A stretch of 64,000 nt of DNA from Enterococcus haemoperoxidus ATCC BAA-382 (lineage in GTDB: Bacteria; Bacillota; Bacilli; Lactobacillales; Enterococcaceae), in the NCBI RefSeq assembly GCF_000407165.1, contig NZ_KE136479.1:2057464-2121463 (forward strand). Reading direction: 5' to 3'. The position numbers and the translations under genes are program-made. Each line of letters begins with the position of its first letter. Within the stretch, counting starts at the first letter, position 1. Of the stretch, positions 54,914 through 63,917 are shown in pieces. The notes beneath the pieces were generated by a model, which was not told where the DNA came from, did not search any database, and worked only from the letters and a program-made list of their open reading frames with translations.

Positions 54914-56565
54914 TATTTAATAACCTCCTGAGGGTAAATTGTACTGTATAGTTGAAACGCACCATCTAAATTTTTAACGTTAAAGTCATTATTTTTCAAA
55001 ATTCGTTCTGCTAAATAACTACGTTGCCCACTTTGACAGCTTACAATGATTTCTTTATCGGATGGAAGTTCCGTTAGACGACTTCTTAATTCATCCAATG
55101 GAATATTTTCAGCTTGAGGTAATGAACCGTTACTCTTCAGTTCTCCTGGGTTTCGCACATCTAGTAAAAAGGCACCATTTTCAATTGCTTTTTTCAATTC
55201 GTAGTATTGAATAGTATCAGAAAAACCTTCAACAATATTAGTCGCAGCATAACCAATCATATTAACAGGGTCTTTTGCTGAACCAAATGGTGGTGCATAC
55301 GTAAATTCTAATTCGGGCAGATCCATAACGGTCATATCTGCTTTGATTGCAGTTGCTATAATATCAATTCGTTTATCCACACCATCTTGACCAATCGCTT
55401 GGGCGCCATAGATTTTTCCCGATACAGGATGAAAAAGTAACTTCATCACGATCGGGTGACTCCCTGGAAAATACCCCGCATGGCTTTTGGATGTTGTGTG
55501 AACGGCTTTATATTCTAGATTATTGTTACGTAATTGACGCTCACTTAATCCTGTGCTCGCTGCCGCGAGATCAAACACTCGCACGATTGCAGTGCCTATA
55601 CTTCCTTGGTTTTTACGAGCAACACCTGCGATCACATCCGCTACTTGGCGTCCTTGGCGATTGGCTGGTGAAGCAAGCAAGATCAAAGCATCTTCTTGTG
55701 TAATTTGTTGTTTGACAATGATCGCATCTCCAACTGCATAAATATCTGGATCCGTTGTTTGATATGTTTCATCTACAACAATACCACCACGTATGCCAGT
55801 TTTCAAATCAGCAACAACGGCCAGATCACTAGATGGTTTGACACCAATCGATAGCACTGTAAAATCACTTGAAATTGTTTCACCTGAGCTTAATTTGATT
55901 TGTTTTCCTGCTTTTTTAAACTCCGTTGCTCCGGATCCTGTATAGACAGTGATTCCTTTTTCTTTTAATTCTTTTTCAACAAAGGCCGCCATTTCCTCAT
56001 CTAAAGGTGGTAAAATTTGTGGTGCTGCTTCTACGATTGTGACATCAATGCCTAAATGACTCAAATTTTCAGCCATTTCTAACCCAATGAACCCTGCACC
56101 AATCACAACGGCTTTTTTAGGGTGCTCATTTTTGACAGTTGCTACGATCTTATCGACGTCTGGCACGTTTCTTAATGTATAAACATTTGTTGCTTCATTC
56201 AGCCCTTCGATTGTCGGTAGCACTGGTTGTGCCCCAGGTGAAAGAATCAGTTTATCATAACTGATTGTGTCCTCTTTACCGTTTGCGTTGGTTAATACTG
56301 TTTTATTTTTTCGATCGATTTTAACTGCTTCTGTTTCTGGATAAACGTCAATATTGAATCTTTTTTTCAACTGTTCAGGTGTTTGTAAGATCAATTCAGA
56401 GCGTTCACTGATTTCTCCTGATACGTAGTAGGGCAAGCCACAATTTGCAAAAGAAACATAGGGGCCCTTTTCTAAAACGATGATTTCAATCTCTTCTGAT
56501 AATCTTCTTAATCTAGTCGCAGCTGACATTCCGCCTGCTACACCACCAATAATCACTACTCGCAT
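54913..56565 (-). CDS. CoA-disulfide reductase with C-terminal rhodanese domain
   Basis: A flavoprotein of about 550 residues. Residues 1-445 are the pyridine nucleotide-disulfide oxidoreductase part with the FAD motif VVIIGGVAGGMSAATRLRR, the redox cysteine Cys42 in SFANCGLPYYVSG, the NAD(P)H loop AVVIGAGFIGLEMAENL and the FAD motif YAVGDAIIV; residues 460-550 are a rhodanese domain with VSCQSGQRSYLAER. The CDR-RHD fusion reduces CoA persulfide and polysulfides. ATG at 56565 with AGGAGG; the longer reading overlaps the preceding rhodanese. Central enzyme of the cst-like operon. Confidence 0.92.
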   Translation of the reverse strand: MRVVIIGGVAGGMSAATRLRRLSEEIEIIVLEKGPYVSFANCGLPYYVSGEISERSELILQTPEQLKKRFNIDVYPETEAVKIDRKNKTVLTNANGKEDTISYDKLILSPGAQPVLPTIEGLNEATNVYTLRNVPDVDKIVATVKNEHPKKAVVIGAGFIGLEMAENLSHLGIDVTIVEAAPQILPPLDEEMAAFVEKELKEKGITVYTGSGATEFKKAGKQIKLSSGETISSDFTVLSIGVKPSSDLAVVADLKTGIRGGIVVDETYQTTDPDIYAVGDAIIVKQQITQEDALILLASPANRQGRQVADVIAGVARKNQGSIGTAIVRVFDLAAASTGLSERQLRNNNLEYKAVHTTSKSHAGYFPGSHPIVMKLLFHPVSGKIYGAQAIGQDGVDKRIDIIATAIKADMTVMDLPELEFTYAPPFGSAKDPVNMIGYAATNIVEGFSDTIQYYELKKAIENGAFLLDVRNPGELKSNGSLPQAENIPLDELRSRLTELPSDKEIIVSCQSGQRSYLAERILKNNDFNVKNLDGAFQLYSTIYPQEVIK

Positions 56566-56879
56566 TATAATTTTCCTCCTCTGACTTCTCCACGCCAAGC
56601 ACTCATGCCACCTTTGACGTTGATTGCATTGATTCCTTTAGCTTTTAATTTTTTTACAGCTTGCCGACTTCTCATTCCAGATTGGCAAATTACATAAACT
56701 GGTTCTTTATCTTTGTTTACATAAGAACCAATTTTACTGAGGGGTATATTTTTTGCTCCAGATATGTGACCCGATGCAAATTCTGTCTTTTCTCGAACAT
56801 CAATCACTTCTGGCTTTGTTGCTAATTTTTGTTGAAGTTCACTTGTACTAACTGAATTTCCTTTAAAAAATGAAAACAT
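56565..56879 (-). CDS. Rhodanese-domain protein
   Basis: A 104-residue rhodanese starting MFSFFKGNSVSTSELQQKL, with EVIDVREKTEFASGHISGAK and the active loop VYVICQSGMRSRQAVKKLK (cysteine at about 74). It is related to the second rhodanese of this operon, the two sharing the ending GGMSAWRGEV, which suggests a duplication. First gene of the operon; AAGGAGG six bases before the ATG, and its stop overlaps the next start (TAATG). Confidence 0.93.
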   Translation of the reverse strand: MFSFFKGNSVSTSELQQKLATKPEVIDVREKTEFASGHISGAKNIPLSKIGSYVNKDKEPVYVICQSGMRSRQAVKKLKAKGINAINVKGGMSAWRGEVRGGKL

Positions 56880-56892
56880 TTGCTCCTCCTTT

Positions 56893-56908
56893 ATACCCTA
56901 TAGGGTAT
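56893..56908. promoter_or_regulatory. CstR operator
   Basis: ATACCCTATAGGGTAT is a perfect 16-base palindrome of the CsoR/CstR operator type, lying just downstream of the predicted transcription start. Confidence 0.85.
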
Positions 56909-56919
56909 TTACAAAAACA

Positions 56920-56948
56920 ATCATAAATGATTTTTTTTGAGTTGTAAA
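56920..56948 (-). promoter_or_regulatory. Promoter of the sulfur operon
   Basis: TTTACA (56948-56943) and TATGAT (56925-56920) on the minus strand are 17 bases apart; the CstR operator covers about +4 to +19. Confidence 0.72.
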
Positions 56949-57116
56949 GCACTTTGTTTATTATTTTTTATGATTAAAAAAATAATTAGTGCCTTATTTA
57001 TTAATCAATCTGAAGTATTTATTAAGAAAGCCAAACAACTATTAACTTCTTTGGCATATTTTTGTAACATATAAGCTCTATACTAAATGTAACACTTTAA
57101 GAAAAGAGGTTATTAT

Positions 57117-57686
57117 ATGAATCAAGGAATTCTAAGAAGACAAAATATTTTACCATTACTATTGATTCTACTTCTTTCATTTGCTAGTCTTTTCCTTATT
57201 TTTAATAAAGAAGAACAACCAATCCAAGATGAAACCACTGCTTACCAGCAGATTTTTATTGATGAAATAGCAACTGAAGCTAAACTTTTACAGAAACAGA
57301 CTCATTTATTCGCCAGTATCACTATTGCTCAAGCAATTTTAGAATCTGACTGGGGTCGTAGTGATTTAGCAGTAGAAGCAAAAAATTTATTTGGAATCAA
57401 AGGAGCTTTTAACGAACAATCTAGCATTATGCCTACAGATGAATTTGTTGACGGCGAGCGGATCACGATCGATGATTCTTTTAAAAAATATGAAACGATC
57501 CAAGAATCAATGGTCGATCATATGGAATTTTTAAAAGGTGGGACCTATGATGCAATTAAAACAAGTAAAAATTATCAAGAGGCAGCTGTTGCTTTGCAAA
57601 ATGGAGGCTATGCAACCGATCCAGACTATGCCGAAAAATTGATTCAATTGATTGAGGAGTTTAAACTTTATAAGTATGATAAATAA
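57117..57686 (+). CDS. GH73 glucosaminidase-family peptidoglycan hydrolase, membrane-anchored
   Basis: A 189-residue protein with an N-terminal signal anchor (about 10-30, NILPLLLILLLSFASLFLIF) and a GH73 domain (45-185). FASITIAQAILESDWGRSDLA carries the catalytic glutamate near residue 79, NLFGIKGAFN is the second block, and FKKYETIQESMVDHMEFLKGG, YQEAAVALQNGGYATDPDYAEKLIQLIE complete it. Such short forms cleave GlcNAc-MurNAc bonds or act as small cell-wall remodelling enzymes. AGAGG precedes the ATG. No cell-wall binding repeats. Confidence 0.9.
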   Translation: MNQGILRRQNILPLLLILLLSFASLFLIFNKEEQPIQDETTAYQQIFIDEIATEAKLLQKQTHLFASITIAQAILESDWGRSDLAVEAKNLFGIKGAFNEQSSIMPTDEFVDGERITIDDSFKKYETIQESMVDHMEFLKGGTYDAIKTSKNYQEAAVALQNGGYATDPDYAEKLIQLIEEFKLYKYDK

Positions 57687-57807
57687 TAAAAGCATATCAT
57701 GAGCGGTTCTTATTTGATGCTGCTATGCTTTACACTGATTGAATTTTTTACTAATTCATCCCTTTCTCATCCTAAAGAAAAATAGATTTTTAAAAGGAGT
57801 CGTGAAC

Positions 57808-58452
57808 ATGAATATTTTAGTTGCCGATGATAGTCCCGAAATGGTGCAAATCGTTAGTGCTTATTTAAAAAAGGACGGATTTAAAGTCTATACTGCACTT
57901 GATGGTGAAGAAGCATTAGATATTTTTTATCAAGAAAAATTAGATTTAGCCGTTATTGATTGGATGATGCCTAAAATAGATGGACTAAAAGTCATTAAAA
58001 CAATCAAAGCTGAAAGTTCATTAAAGGTCTTGATGCTAACCGCAAAATCAACCGGTGAAGATGAGTTTCTTTCTTTATCTAGTGGAGCAGATGACTATAT
58101 TACCAAACCTTTTCATCCACAAGTGCTCTTGTTACGTATTAAAAAATTACTTAGTTTGGCTCATTCATTTTATATCAAAGATTTACTAATCGAACCCGCT
58201 AATTTGAAAGTTTGGAAAAATGAGCAACCAGTAGATTTAACAAAAAAAGAATTTGATTTATTGATGATGCTCATTAAGAATCGTGGCAGTATTTTAACCA
58301 GAGAACAACTATTAGTCGGAGTTTGGGGTATGGATTATGATGGTGTAGCACGTACTGTGGACACACATATTAGAAGGCTTCGTGAAAAAATTGGCGATGA
58401 GATTATCACCACCAAACGAGGAGTGGGCTATCTCATTGAACAAGAAAACTAG
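57808..58452 (+). CDS. OmpR-family response regulator
   Basis: A 214-residue two-component regulator. Receiver domain 1-115 with the acidic pair in ILVADDSPEM, phospho-acceptor Asp51 in AVIDWMMPK and the lysine in ITKPFHP; OmpR/PhoB winged helix at about 125-212 with LTREQLLVGVWGMDYDG and VDTHIRRLREKIG. Start at 57808 with AAGGAG; the 23 extra upstream codons of the open frame are rejected. It overlaps the histidine kinase gene by 17 bases. Targets not visible; the glycoside hydrolase lipoprotein downstream or the GH73 gene upstream are possible. Confidence 0.93.
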   Translation: MNILVADDSPEMVQIVSAYLKKDGFKVYTALDGEEALDIFYQEKLDLAVIDWMMPKIDGLKVIKTIKAESSLKVLMLTAKSTGEDEFLSLSSGADDYITKPFHPQVLLLRIKKLLSLAHSFYIKDLLIEPANLKVWKNEQPVDLTKKEFDLLMMLIKNRGSILTREQLLVGVWGMDYDGVARTVDTHIRRLREKIGDEIITTKRGVGYLIEQEN

Positions 58453-59842
58453 AAAAATCAGTACAACACTCACATTGACCTTTTCACTGATTATTGTAGG
58501 TAGCTTTATCATCATGTTTCTTTTAAATAGTCTGATTGTTCCTTATTACTATTTTTCTAAAATGGATCATAAAGTCACCTCCGTTATGACAGATATTCAG
58601 CAAAACACCCGATCTGAACAACAACTAGCTGAATTAGAAGAGAACAATCAAGTCACGATCATCTCACGAAGTTTAGATGGCACCTCTCTTGATGATTTTA
58701 ATGAAGCCTTGAATGTAGAGTTGAATCGAAAAAAGGTCGCATTAAATCGCTTTTGGATTACACAAGAAACATTGGATCAACTACAAAATACATCTCAATC
58801 TGTCCAACGAAATTTTGACCAAGGGAAGCAAAAATCCAGCTTCTTGGTTGAGATGAGGGTGATCGATCATACCTTTTATTTAGTTGGTGTTTCAACAGTC
58901 AATTTTTCCGAAACCGCTAATCTAATCAATACATTTAACTTTATTTCTTTGAGTCTGACATTGGTTCTAATCATTATCCTAATTTACATCTCTGTTCGGA
59001 AAATAACAGATCCTTTAGTCAACTTAAAAAAAGTAGCGGAAGAAATCACTGGGTTAACATTTGTGACGACTGATGATATTCCAGCGAATGAAATTGGTGA
59101 ATTAGCGCTTAGCATCAACAAAATGAGTTATGCTTTAGCTACTTATCAAAAAAATTTATTAGCTAAAAATGAACAACTTAAACAATTCACAGCAGACTTG
59201 ACCCATGAATTAAAAACACCGATTGCTTTGATAAAAGCATATGGCTCTGGTATTGAAGATGATTTAGACGACGGAACGTATCTTGAGGTGATTTTACAAC
59301 AAACCCAACGATTGAATGATATTGTTGATCAAATGTTGGATTATGCAAAATTGGAGCAACAACAGCCAATCAATAAAGTTCCACTACACTTGTCAGATAC
59401 CTGGAGACAAACAGTGACTGAGCTTACGCCGACCATGGAAGAAGAGGAAATTCTATTATTAGAGGCCGATAGCGACAGACCTCTTTCATTGATCGAAGCT
59501 GATCCAATATTGATCAAACGTGTTTTTGAAAATTTATTGACGAACAGTCTAAAATATACAACTGACAAAGAAATTCAAGTTAGCTGGCGAGAAACAGACG
59601 AATTCATTGAATTTACGATTAGTAATCAAACAGCCCTACCTGCTGATTTTGATGTGAACAAGCTTTGGGAAGCCTTCTACGTTCACGAAAAATCACGGAA
59701 TAAAAACTTGTCAGGAACAGGACTAGGCTTATCGATCGTTCAATCAATCATGCAAGAACATGGATTTACAATCGAAACAAGATTAGTCCATCAAACATTG
59801 ATTTTTGTTCTACATTTCTATAAACCTGAAAGACAAGCGTAG
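58436..59842 (+). CDS. Membrane sensor histidine kinase
   Basis: A protein of about 468 residues. Two membrane helices (about 15-38 and 175-198) enclose an extracytoplasmic sensor of about 135 residues; then HAMP (200-250), HisKA with His257 in FTADLTHELKTPIAL, and HATPase with the N box VFENLLTNSLKYT and G box LSGTGLGLSIVQ. All catalytic boxes are present. The start is uncertain: TTG at 58436 with GGAG 12 bases before gives LNKKTRKISTTLT, a good cytoplasmic start; longer frames from 58382 or 58397 run far into the response regulator. Ends at terminator 59833-59863. Confidence 0.9.
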   Translation: MNKKTRKISTTLTLTFSLIIVGSFIIMFLLNSLIVPYYYFSKMDHKVTSVMTDIQQNTRSEQQLAELEENNQVTIISRSLDGTSLDDFNEALNVELNRKKVALNRFWITQETLDQLQNTSQSVQRNFDQGKQKSSFLVEMRVIDHTFYLVGVSTVNFSETANLINTFNFISLSLTLVLIIILIYISVRKITDPLVNLKKVAEEITGLTFVTTDDIPANEIGELALSINKMSYALATYQKNLLAKNEQLKQFTADLTHELKTPIALIKAYGSGIEDDLDDGTYLEVILQQTQRLNDIVDQMLDYAKLEQQQPINKVPLHLSDTWRQTVTELTPTMEEEEILLLEADSDRPLSLIEADPILIKRVFENLLTNSLKYTTDKEIQVSWRETDEFIEFTISNQTALPADFDVNKLWEAFYVHEKSRNKNLSGTGLGLSIVQSIMQEHGFTIETRLVHQTLIFVLHFYKPERQA

Positions 59843-59863
59843 CATTTTACGCTTGTTTTTTTG
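59833..59863 (+). terminator. Terminator of the two-component operon
   Basis: ACAAGCGTA and TACGCTTGT around GCATTT, followed by TTTTTT; it overlaps the last codons of the kinase gene. Confidence 0.85.
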
Positions 59864-59929
59864 ATGTCTGAATTTGGCATTTTTCTGTAACATTCACTTA
59901 GTAAAATTAGGGTACGCTATTGAGTTGGG

Positions 59930-60084
59930 CTAGTTTGCTCAGCTTTTGTATTATCTAGCTTTACAGGCTTGCTCCTTGGAAAAAAGATGATCTATGCTTG
60001 AGGCAAAGAGCGCCTCAGTCATACTTCCCTATTTTTCTGTCGGAGCAGGACGAGCCTGCTCAGCTTTTAAATTAGGAGGAACTC
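59930..60084 (+). promoter_or_regulatory. Structured leader of the glycoside hydrolase gene
   Basis: Hairpins TGAGGC/GCCTCA (59999-60017) and GAGCAGG/CCTGCTC (60043-60061), the latter followed by AGCTTTTAAATT just in front of the ribosome site, so it could act as attenuator. The 12 bases TGCTCAGCTTTT occur twice, near 59936 and 60057. Confidence 0.4.
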
Positions 60085-62421
60085 ATGAAAAAATTGTCTA
60101 TCTATCTTGGCTTAGCCGCAATCACATTCTCTTTATCCGGTTGTCATTTCAACCAAAGTAATGCAACAAACAAAGCAGAAAAGTTAATTGTCAACAATGA
60201 AATTGAAAAAAACAAGACTTATGCTAAAACTGATTTCTCTTTTGATGTTGATCCAGCAACTTTCACTGTCTCTATTACTGAAAATGGTGAAAAAGCAGAA
60301 GTGTCAAAACCTCAAGAACCAAAGGAAGTCTCTGAGCTAAAGAAACGCAAAGAAGAAATCAGTTGGACTTATCCGAATGAACAAATCAAGGTAAAGGTGA
60401 AAAAAGAAAACAATCATCTAGCTGTGGCACTCACAAGTTTATCCGATGAAGATACATCTTTTACTTGGCCTAAATTAGACGCTAAAAACTATGTACTCCC
60501 GATTGCTGAAGGAAAAACAATTCCTAATGATCAAAAAGAGTGGCTTGCCTACTTTAAACAAAATGAAGAATTATCAATGAGTGAAGCTTTCTCAATGAGC
60601 TTTTTTACAACAAATCAAGAAACTTTTGCTACAACTTTTGTAATGGATAACACTTTTAACAGTGATCTTTTAACAAAAACCGAGCCTCACCTTACTTTGG
60701 AAGCTAACCACAATTTTATTGGCTTCGACAAAAATAAAACTATGAATTACCGACTTTATGTTACCGATAACGATCCTGTCGCGATCGCCAAGACCTACCA
60801 AATGGATCGAATCGATTTAGGTGAATTCAAGACACTTGACGAAAAGGAAAAAGAAAATCCAGAAATCAAAAAAATGCGTGGTGCAATTCAAGTTTATTAC
60901 TGGAACAGCCGCATTTTAACAACGGAAGATATTAAGTGGGACAAACTACCTCAAATGATTGATGAACCAATTTTTCAATGGATCGCTGAATTATTGACTC
61001 AATACGGTGAAGATGGTTCTGAGGAATACTTAAAGGCTTTAGAAGCGTTTAAAAACAATGAAGGCTATAAATATGAAAAAAACACCTTCTTAACATCGAT
61101 TAATTATGTTCTGCTTTATCCACAATTTTATACTAAAGATATTTTCAAAAATCCGGATGCAGACGCACAAAAATTGATTGATAAAGGCATCGATAAACTA
61201 AGTGAACAAGAACGCTACACTTTGAATAAACACTTATTAGCCGGTGTCCTAGGTGATTTAGTCCCCCCACTTGCGCAATGGGGACAAGCAACGTCATCTG
61301 ATGTTTTTAAAGAGATGAAAGACTCAGGAGTTGAAAATGCTTGGATTGGTCTACCAAACTGGGCGAATGGCTTGATGAATCCTGAAATGGTCAAAACTGC
61401 AGCTGATCAAGGTTATCTGATTGGTCCTTATGATTCTTATCAGTCGATTCAAGAAAATGCTAGCATCGATTGGAATACCGCTTCTTTCCCTAACAAAAAT
61501 CTATATGACAATGCAACTGTCACGAAGAAAAACGGTGAAAAAGTTGCTGGTTTCTTGGGTAAAGGACGCAAGCTTAATCCAACACTGATTTTCCCTGATG
61601 TAGAAGAACGATTTACTGGTATCATGCAAAATAAAATTCCATTCAATTCTTGGTTCTTAGATACGGATGCTGCTGGTGAAATTTATAATGACTATAGTCC
61701 AGATCACTTAACTACACAAAGTGAAGATGTTGCCGGACGTTTAAAACGGATGGATTATTTTAATCAAAACGGTCTAGTTATCGGTTCTGAAGGTGGGAAT
61801 GATTTTGCTTCAAAAAATATGGTTTTTGCTCACGGAATCGAAACACCTGTCATTATGTGGTCTGATCCTGATATGCGTGAAAATAAAGAAAGTGACTATT
61901 ATGTGGGAAGTTACGCTGCTTTAGATGGCGGTATTCCAACAAAATATAAAAAAGTCGTACCAATCAAGGAAGAATACAAAGCAATTTATACTGATCCTGT
62001 TTATTCTCTGCCACTGTACAAGCTTGTTTATAACCGTTCAGTGATTACTTCTCATCAATGGGAATGGGATAGTTATAAAATCAAAGATCAAGTCGGCGAA
62101 CGTCGTATGAAAGAGTATTTGTACAATACTCCGCCAATGATGCATATCGATAAAGCAGCTTGGGAGGAGCATAAACAAGATATTTCTGATAATGCTAAAA
62201 TTTGGACTCCTTTCCAAAAAGCAGCTTTACAACATGAAATGACTGATTTTAAAGTGTTAACAGATAATCGTTTAGTTCAAAAAACTGAATTTGGTGATTC
62301 TTTATCTGTGATTGCAAATTTCTCTGATACTGATTATGAAGCAGATGGTGTTAAAGTTGCCAGTCATACTGCTTTGATCATAAACGATGGGAAAGAAACT
62401 GTTGTAAAAACAGAGGATTAA
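60085..62421 (+). CDS. Large lipoprotein, putative glycoside hydrolase
   Basis: A 778-residue surface lipoprotein: signal peptide with lipobox LSGC at Cys20, a beta-rich N-terminal region (30-260), and a catalytic (beta/alpha)8-like region (about 265-690). WFLDTDAAGEIYNDYSPDH around Asp526 and LVIGSEGGNDFASKNMVFAHG around Glu569 have the nucleophile-acid spacing and wording of the clan with GH101 and related hydrolases; SVITSHQWEWDSY follows near 655 and a short beta domain ends the protein. Substrate unknown; a mucin-type or host/plant glycan is possible. AGGAGG lies seven bases before the ATG. A structured leader precedes it and a clear terminator follows. Confidence 0.72.
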   Translation: MKKLSIYLGLAAITFSLSGCHFNQSNATNKAEKLIVNNEIEKNKTYAKTDFSFDVDPATFTVSITENGEKAEVSKPQEPKEVSELKKRKEEISWTYPNEQIKVKVKKENNHLAVALTSLSDEDTSFTWPKLDAKNYVLPIAEGKTIPNDQKEWLAYFKQNEELSMSEAFSMSFFTTNQETFATTFVMDNTFNSDLLTKTEPHLTLEANHNFIGFDKNKTMNYRLYVTDNDPVAIAKTYQMDRIDLGEFKTLDEKEKENPEIKKMRGAIQVYYWNSRILTTEDIKWDKLPQMIDEPIFQWIAELLTQYGEDGSEEYLKALEAFKNNEGYKYEKNTFLTSINYVLLYPQFYTKDIFKNPDADAQKLIDKGIDKLSEQERYTLNKHLLAGVLGDLVPPLAQWGQATSSDVFKEMKDSGVENAWIGLPNWANGLMNPEMVKTAADQGYLIGPYDSYQSIQENASIDWNTASFPNKNLYDNATVTKKNGEKVAGFLGKGRKLNPTLIFPDVEERFTGIMQNKIPFNSWFLDTDAAGEIYNDYSPDHLTTQSEDVAGRLKRMDYFNQNGLVIGSEGGNDFASKNMVFAHGIETPVIMWSDPDMRENKESDYYVGSYAALDGGIPTKYKKVVPIKEEYKAIYTDPVYSLPLYKLVYNRSVITSHQWEWDSYKIKDQVGERRMKEYLYNTPPMMHIDKAAWEEHKQDISDNAKIWTPFQKAALQHEMTDFKVLTDNRLVQKTEFGDSLSVIANFSDTDYEADGVKVASHTALIINDGKETVVKTED

Positions 62422-62427
62422 CCATGA

Positions 62428-62466
62428 AAAAGAAACGAAGCCGAAATAAATGGCTTCGTTTCTTTT
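62428..62466. terminator. Terminator of the glycoside hydrolase gene (bidirectional)
   Basis: AAAGAAACGAAGCC and GGCTTCGTTTCTTT are perfect arms between two convergent genes. Confidence 0.88.
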
Positions 62467-63549
62467 CTATTTTTTCAACTTAAACATCATCACAACAGGA
62501 TTATGATCTGAATTTTTAAACTCAGCATCAATCACTTTTCCACTAACGTTCTCAACATTTTCTGAAATGATAAATCCATCAATCAACGCTACAAACGACT
62601 CTCCTTTTTTATAAGGTTTATCCAAATTGCGAACTGATGGCACTGGTATTTTTCTTTCACTTAAAGCCGCAACTTTTAAATTCTCTGGTAATTCTTTTTT
62701 AGGAAAAGGCTGCAGCCATGTGTATTCTTCTGTGGTATCATTTTTAAAAGTCTCAGTCGAAGAATCTAGCAGATCATGGTTAAAATCACCACCACAAACA
62801 ACATAATTTCCTTTTTTATATTCATTTTCCATATGATCAAATAATTTATGGACTTGTTCTTTTTGGATTTTTTGGTCTTTGATGTAGGCAGATAAATGAA
62901 CATTATACAGCATTAGATATTTGCCATTCTCAACAGGGATTTTTGATACAGTAAACGCACGGTCTAAATCAAAAAATTTATTAAAATTCGTTTCGATTGG
63001 TAAGCTATAGCGGGTACTTGCTTCAATGATATTATTGCTTAAGGTTAAAATACCTGATTTTGATTTTCCGATTGGATCTAGAATCGGATACATCAGAAAC
63101 GCTGAATCGTAATTCGATGCGAATACGCTAGAATAGTCCCTGAATTGCTGATTGAGTTGCGCTACTTCATCCACATTACGACTACGGGTCGCTTTTTCAT
63201 CAACCTCTTGAAATAAGGCAAAATCAGGACTGATTTTTTTAGTCGTATCGATCACGCCAGAAATATTTTCGATCACACTGTCTTTACTTACAGCTTTTGA
63301 TTGTTTGCCACCATCCATAAAGAATGTATAATCTGGTGTGTAAGAGCCATAGCCAATATTGAAGGTTGTGATTTTATATTCCTTATCAGTCGATGCTTGT
63401 TTTACTTTAGCTTTTTGATTGATTTCAATAGGCAAGTTGTCCGCGGTTCTAGAGTAACTAAAATAAACGTAGCCAACATAAGCTAGAATGATTGCGATAA
63501 AAATGGCGAGAATGCCTATATAGATCTTGATACTTTTTTTTAAGTTCAT
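62467..63549 (-). CDS. Membrane-anchored endonuclease/exonuclease/phosphatase family protein
   Basis: A 360-residue protein with one N-terminal membrane helix (about 8-30, YIGILAIFIAIILAYVGYVYFS) and an EEP domain (58-358) facing outward. Conserved blocks are TTFNIGYGSY (60-69), FALFQEVDEKATRSRN with the metal-binding glutamate near 114, YNVHLSAY near 216, VVCGGDFNHDLLDSS near 254 and the final NSDHNPVVMMF with the catalytic Asp-His. It could be a nuclease, sphingomyelinase-like or sugar-phosphate phosphatase; the sequence does not decide. Ribosome site weak. Convergent with the hydrolase gene. Confidence 0.88.
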   Translation of the reverse strand: MNLKKSIKIYIGILAIFIAIILAYVGYVYFSYSRTADNLPIEINQKAKVKQASTDKEYKITTFNIGYGSYTPDYTFFMDGGKQSKAVSKDSVIENISGVIDTTKKISPDFALFQEVDEKATRSRNVDEVAQLNQQFRDYSSVFASNYDSAFLMYPILDPIGKSKSGILTLSNNIIEASTRYSLPIETNFNKFFDLDRAFTVSKIPVENGKYLMLYNVHLSAYIKDQKIQKEQVHKLFDHMENEYKKGNYVVCGGDFNHDLLDSSTETFKNDTTEEYTWLQPFPKKELPENLKVAALSERKIPVPSVRNLDKPYKKGESFVALIDGFIISENVENVSGKVIDAEFKNSDHNPVVMMFKLKK

Positions 63550-63564
63550 TATTTTCTCAACTTT

Positions 63565-63723
63565 CTACTGTGTACTTTCCATTCTACAGTAAGAACAAAC
63601 TAATTCATTTGAAGGCATTGGTGCTCCACAAAAATGACAGATTTTATTTCCTACTTTATTCGTTTTCTTTGGTGTTCGAATAACGGCTTCTTTTTCAACA
63701 ACTTTTGTTACTGCAGCAAGGTT
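63565..63723 (-). pseudogene. Zinc-ribbon C-terminal remnant
   Basis: On the minus strand an open frame of 52 codons without start reads AAVTKVVEKEAVIRTPKKTN, then KICHFCGAPMPSNELVCSYC and a stop. The CxxC...CxxC layout is a zinc ribbon, and the preceding linker suggests the end of a larger protein. An in-frame stop lies directly upstream and there is no ribosome site, so it is seen as a remnant left after a deletion. A start outside the visible logic cannot be excluded. Confidence 0.5.
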
Positions 63724-63870
63724 TCATATTATACAACAAACCAGCTCTTTTGATCATAAATAGACTATTTTTTATAACTGCCATATTTTTATTTTCCCCC
63801 AACACAATTCCATTTTTTTAACGTAATATCCATTATAAGCATAAAATTGATTAGATTCAATATGGTATAA
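63724..63870. other. Non-coding AT-rich stretch
   Basis: No gene or motif seen. Confidence 0.4.
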
Positions 63871-63917
63871 AAATAGCTTGAAAATCATTTTAGCTACATC
63901 TGATTTTCAAACTATTT
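63871..63917. terminator. Hairpin near the right edge
   Basis: AAATAGCTTGAAAATCA and TGATTTTCAAACTATTT pair with one mismatch around a 13-base loop. It probably ends a gene whose body lies beyond the window. Confidence 0.6.
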
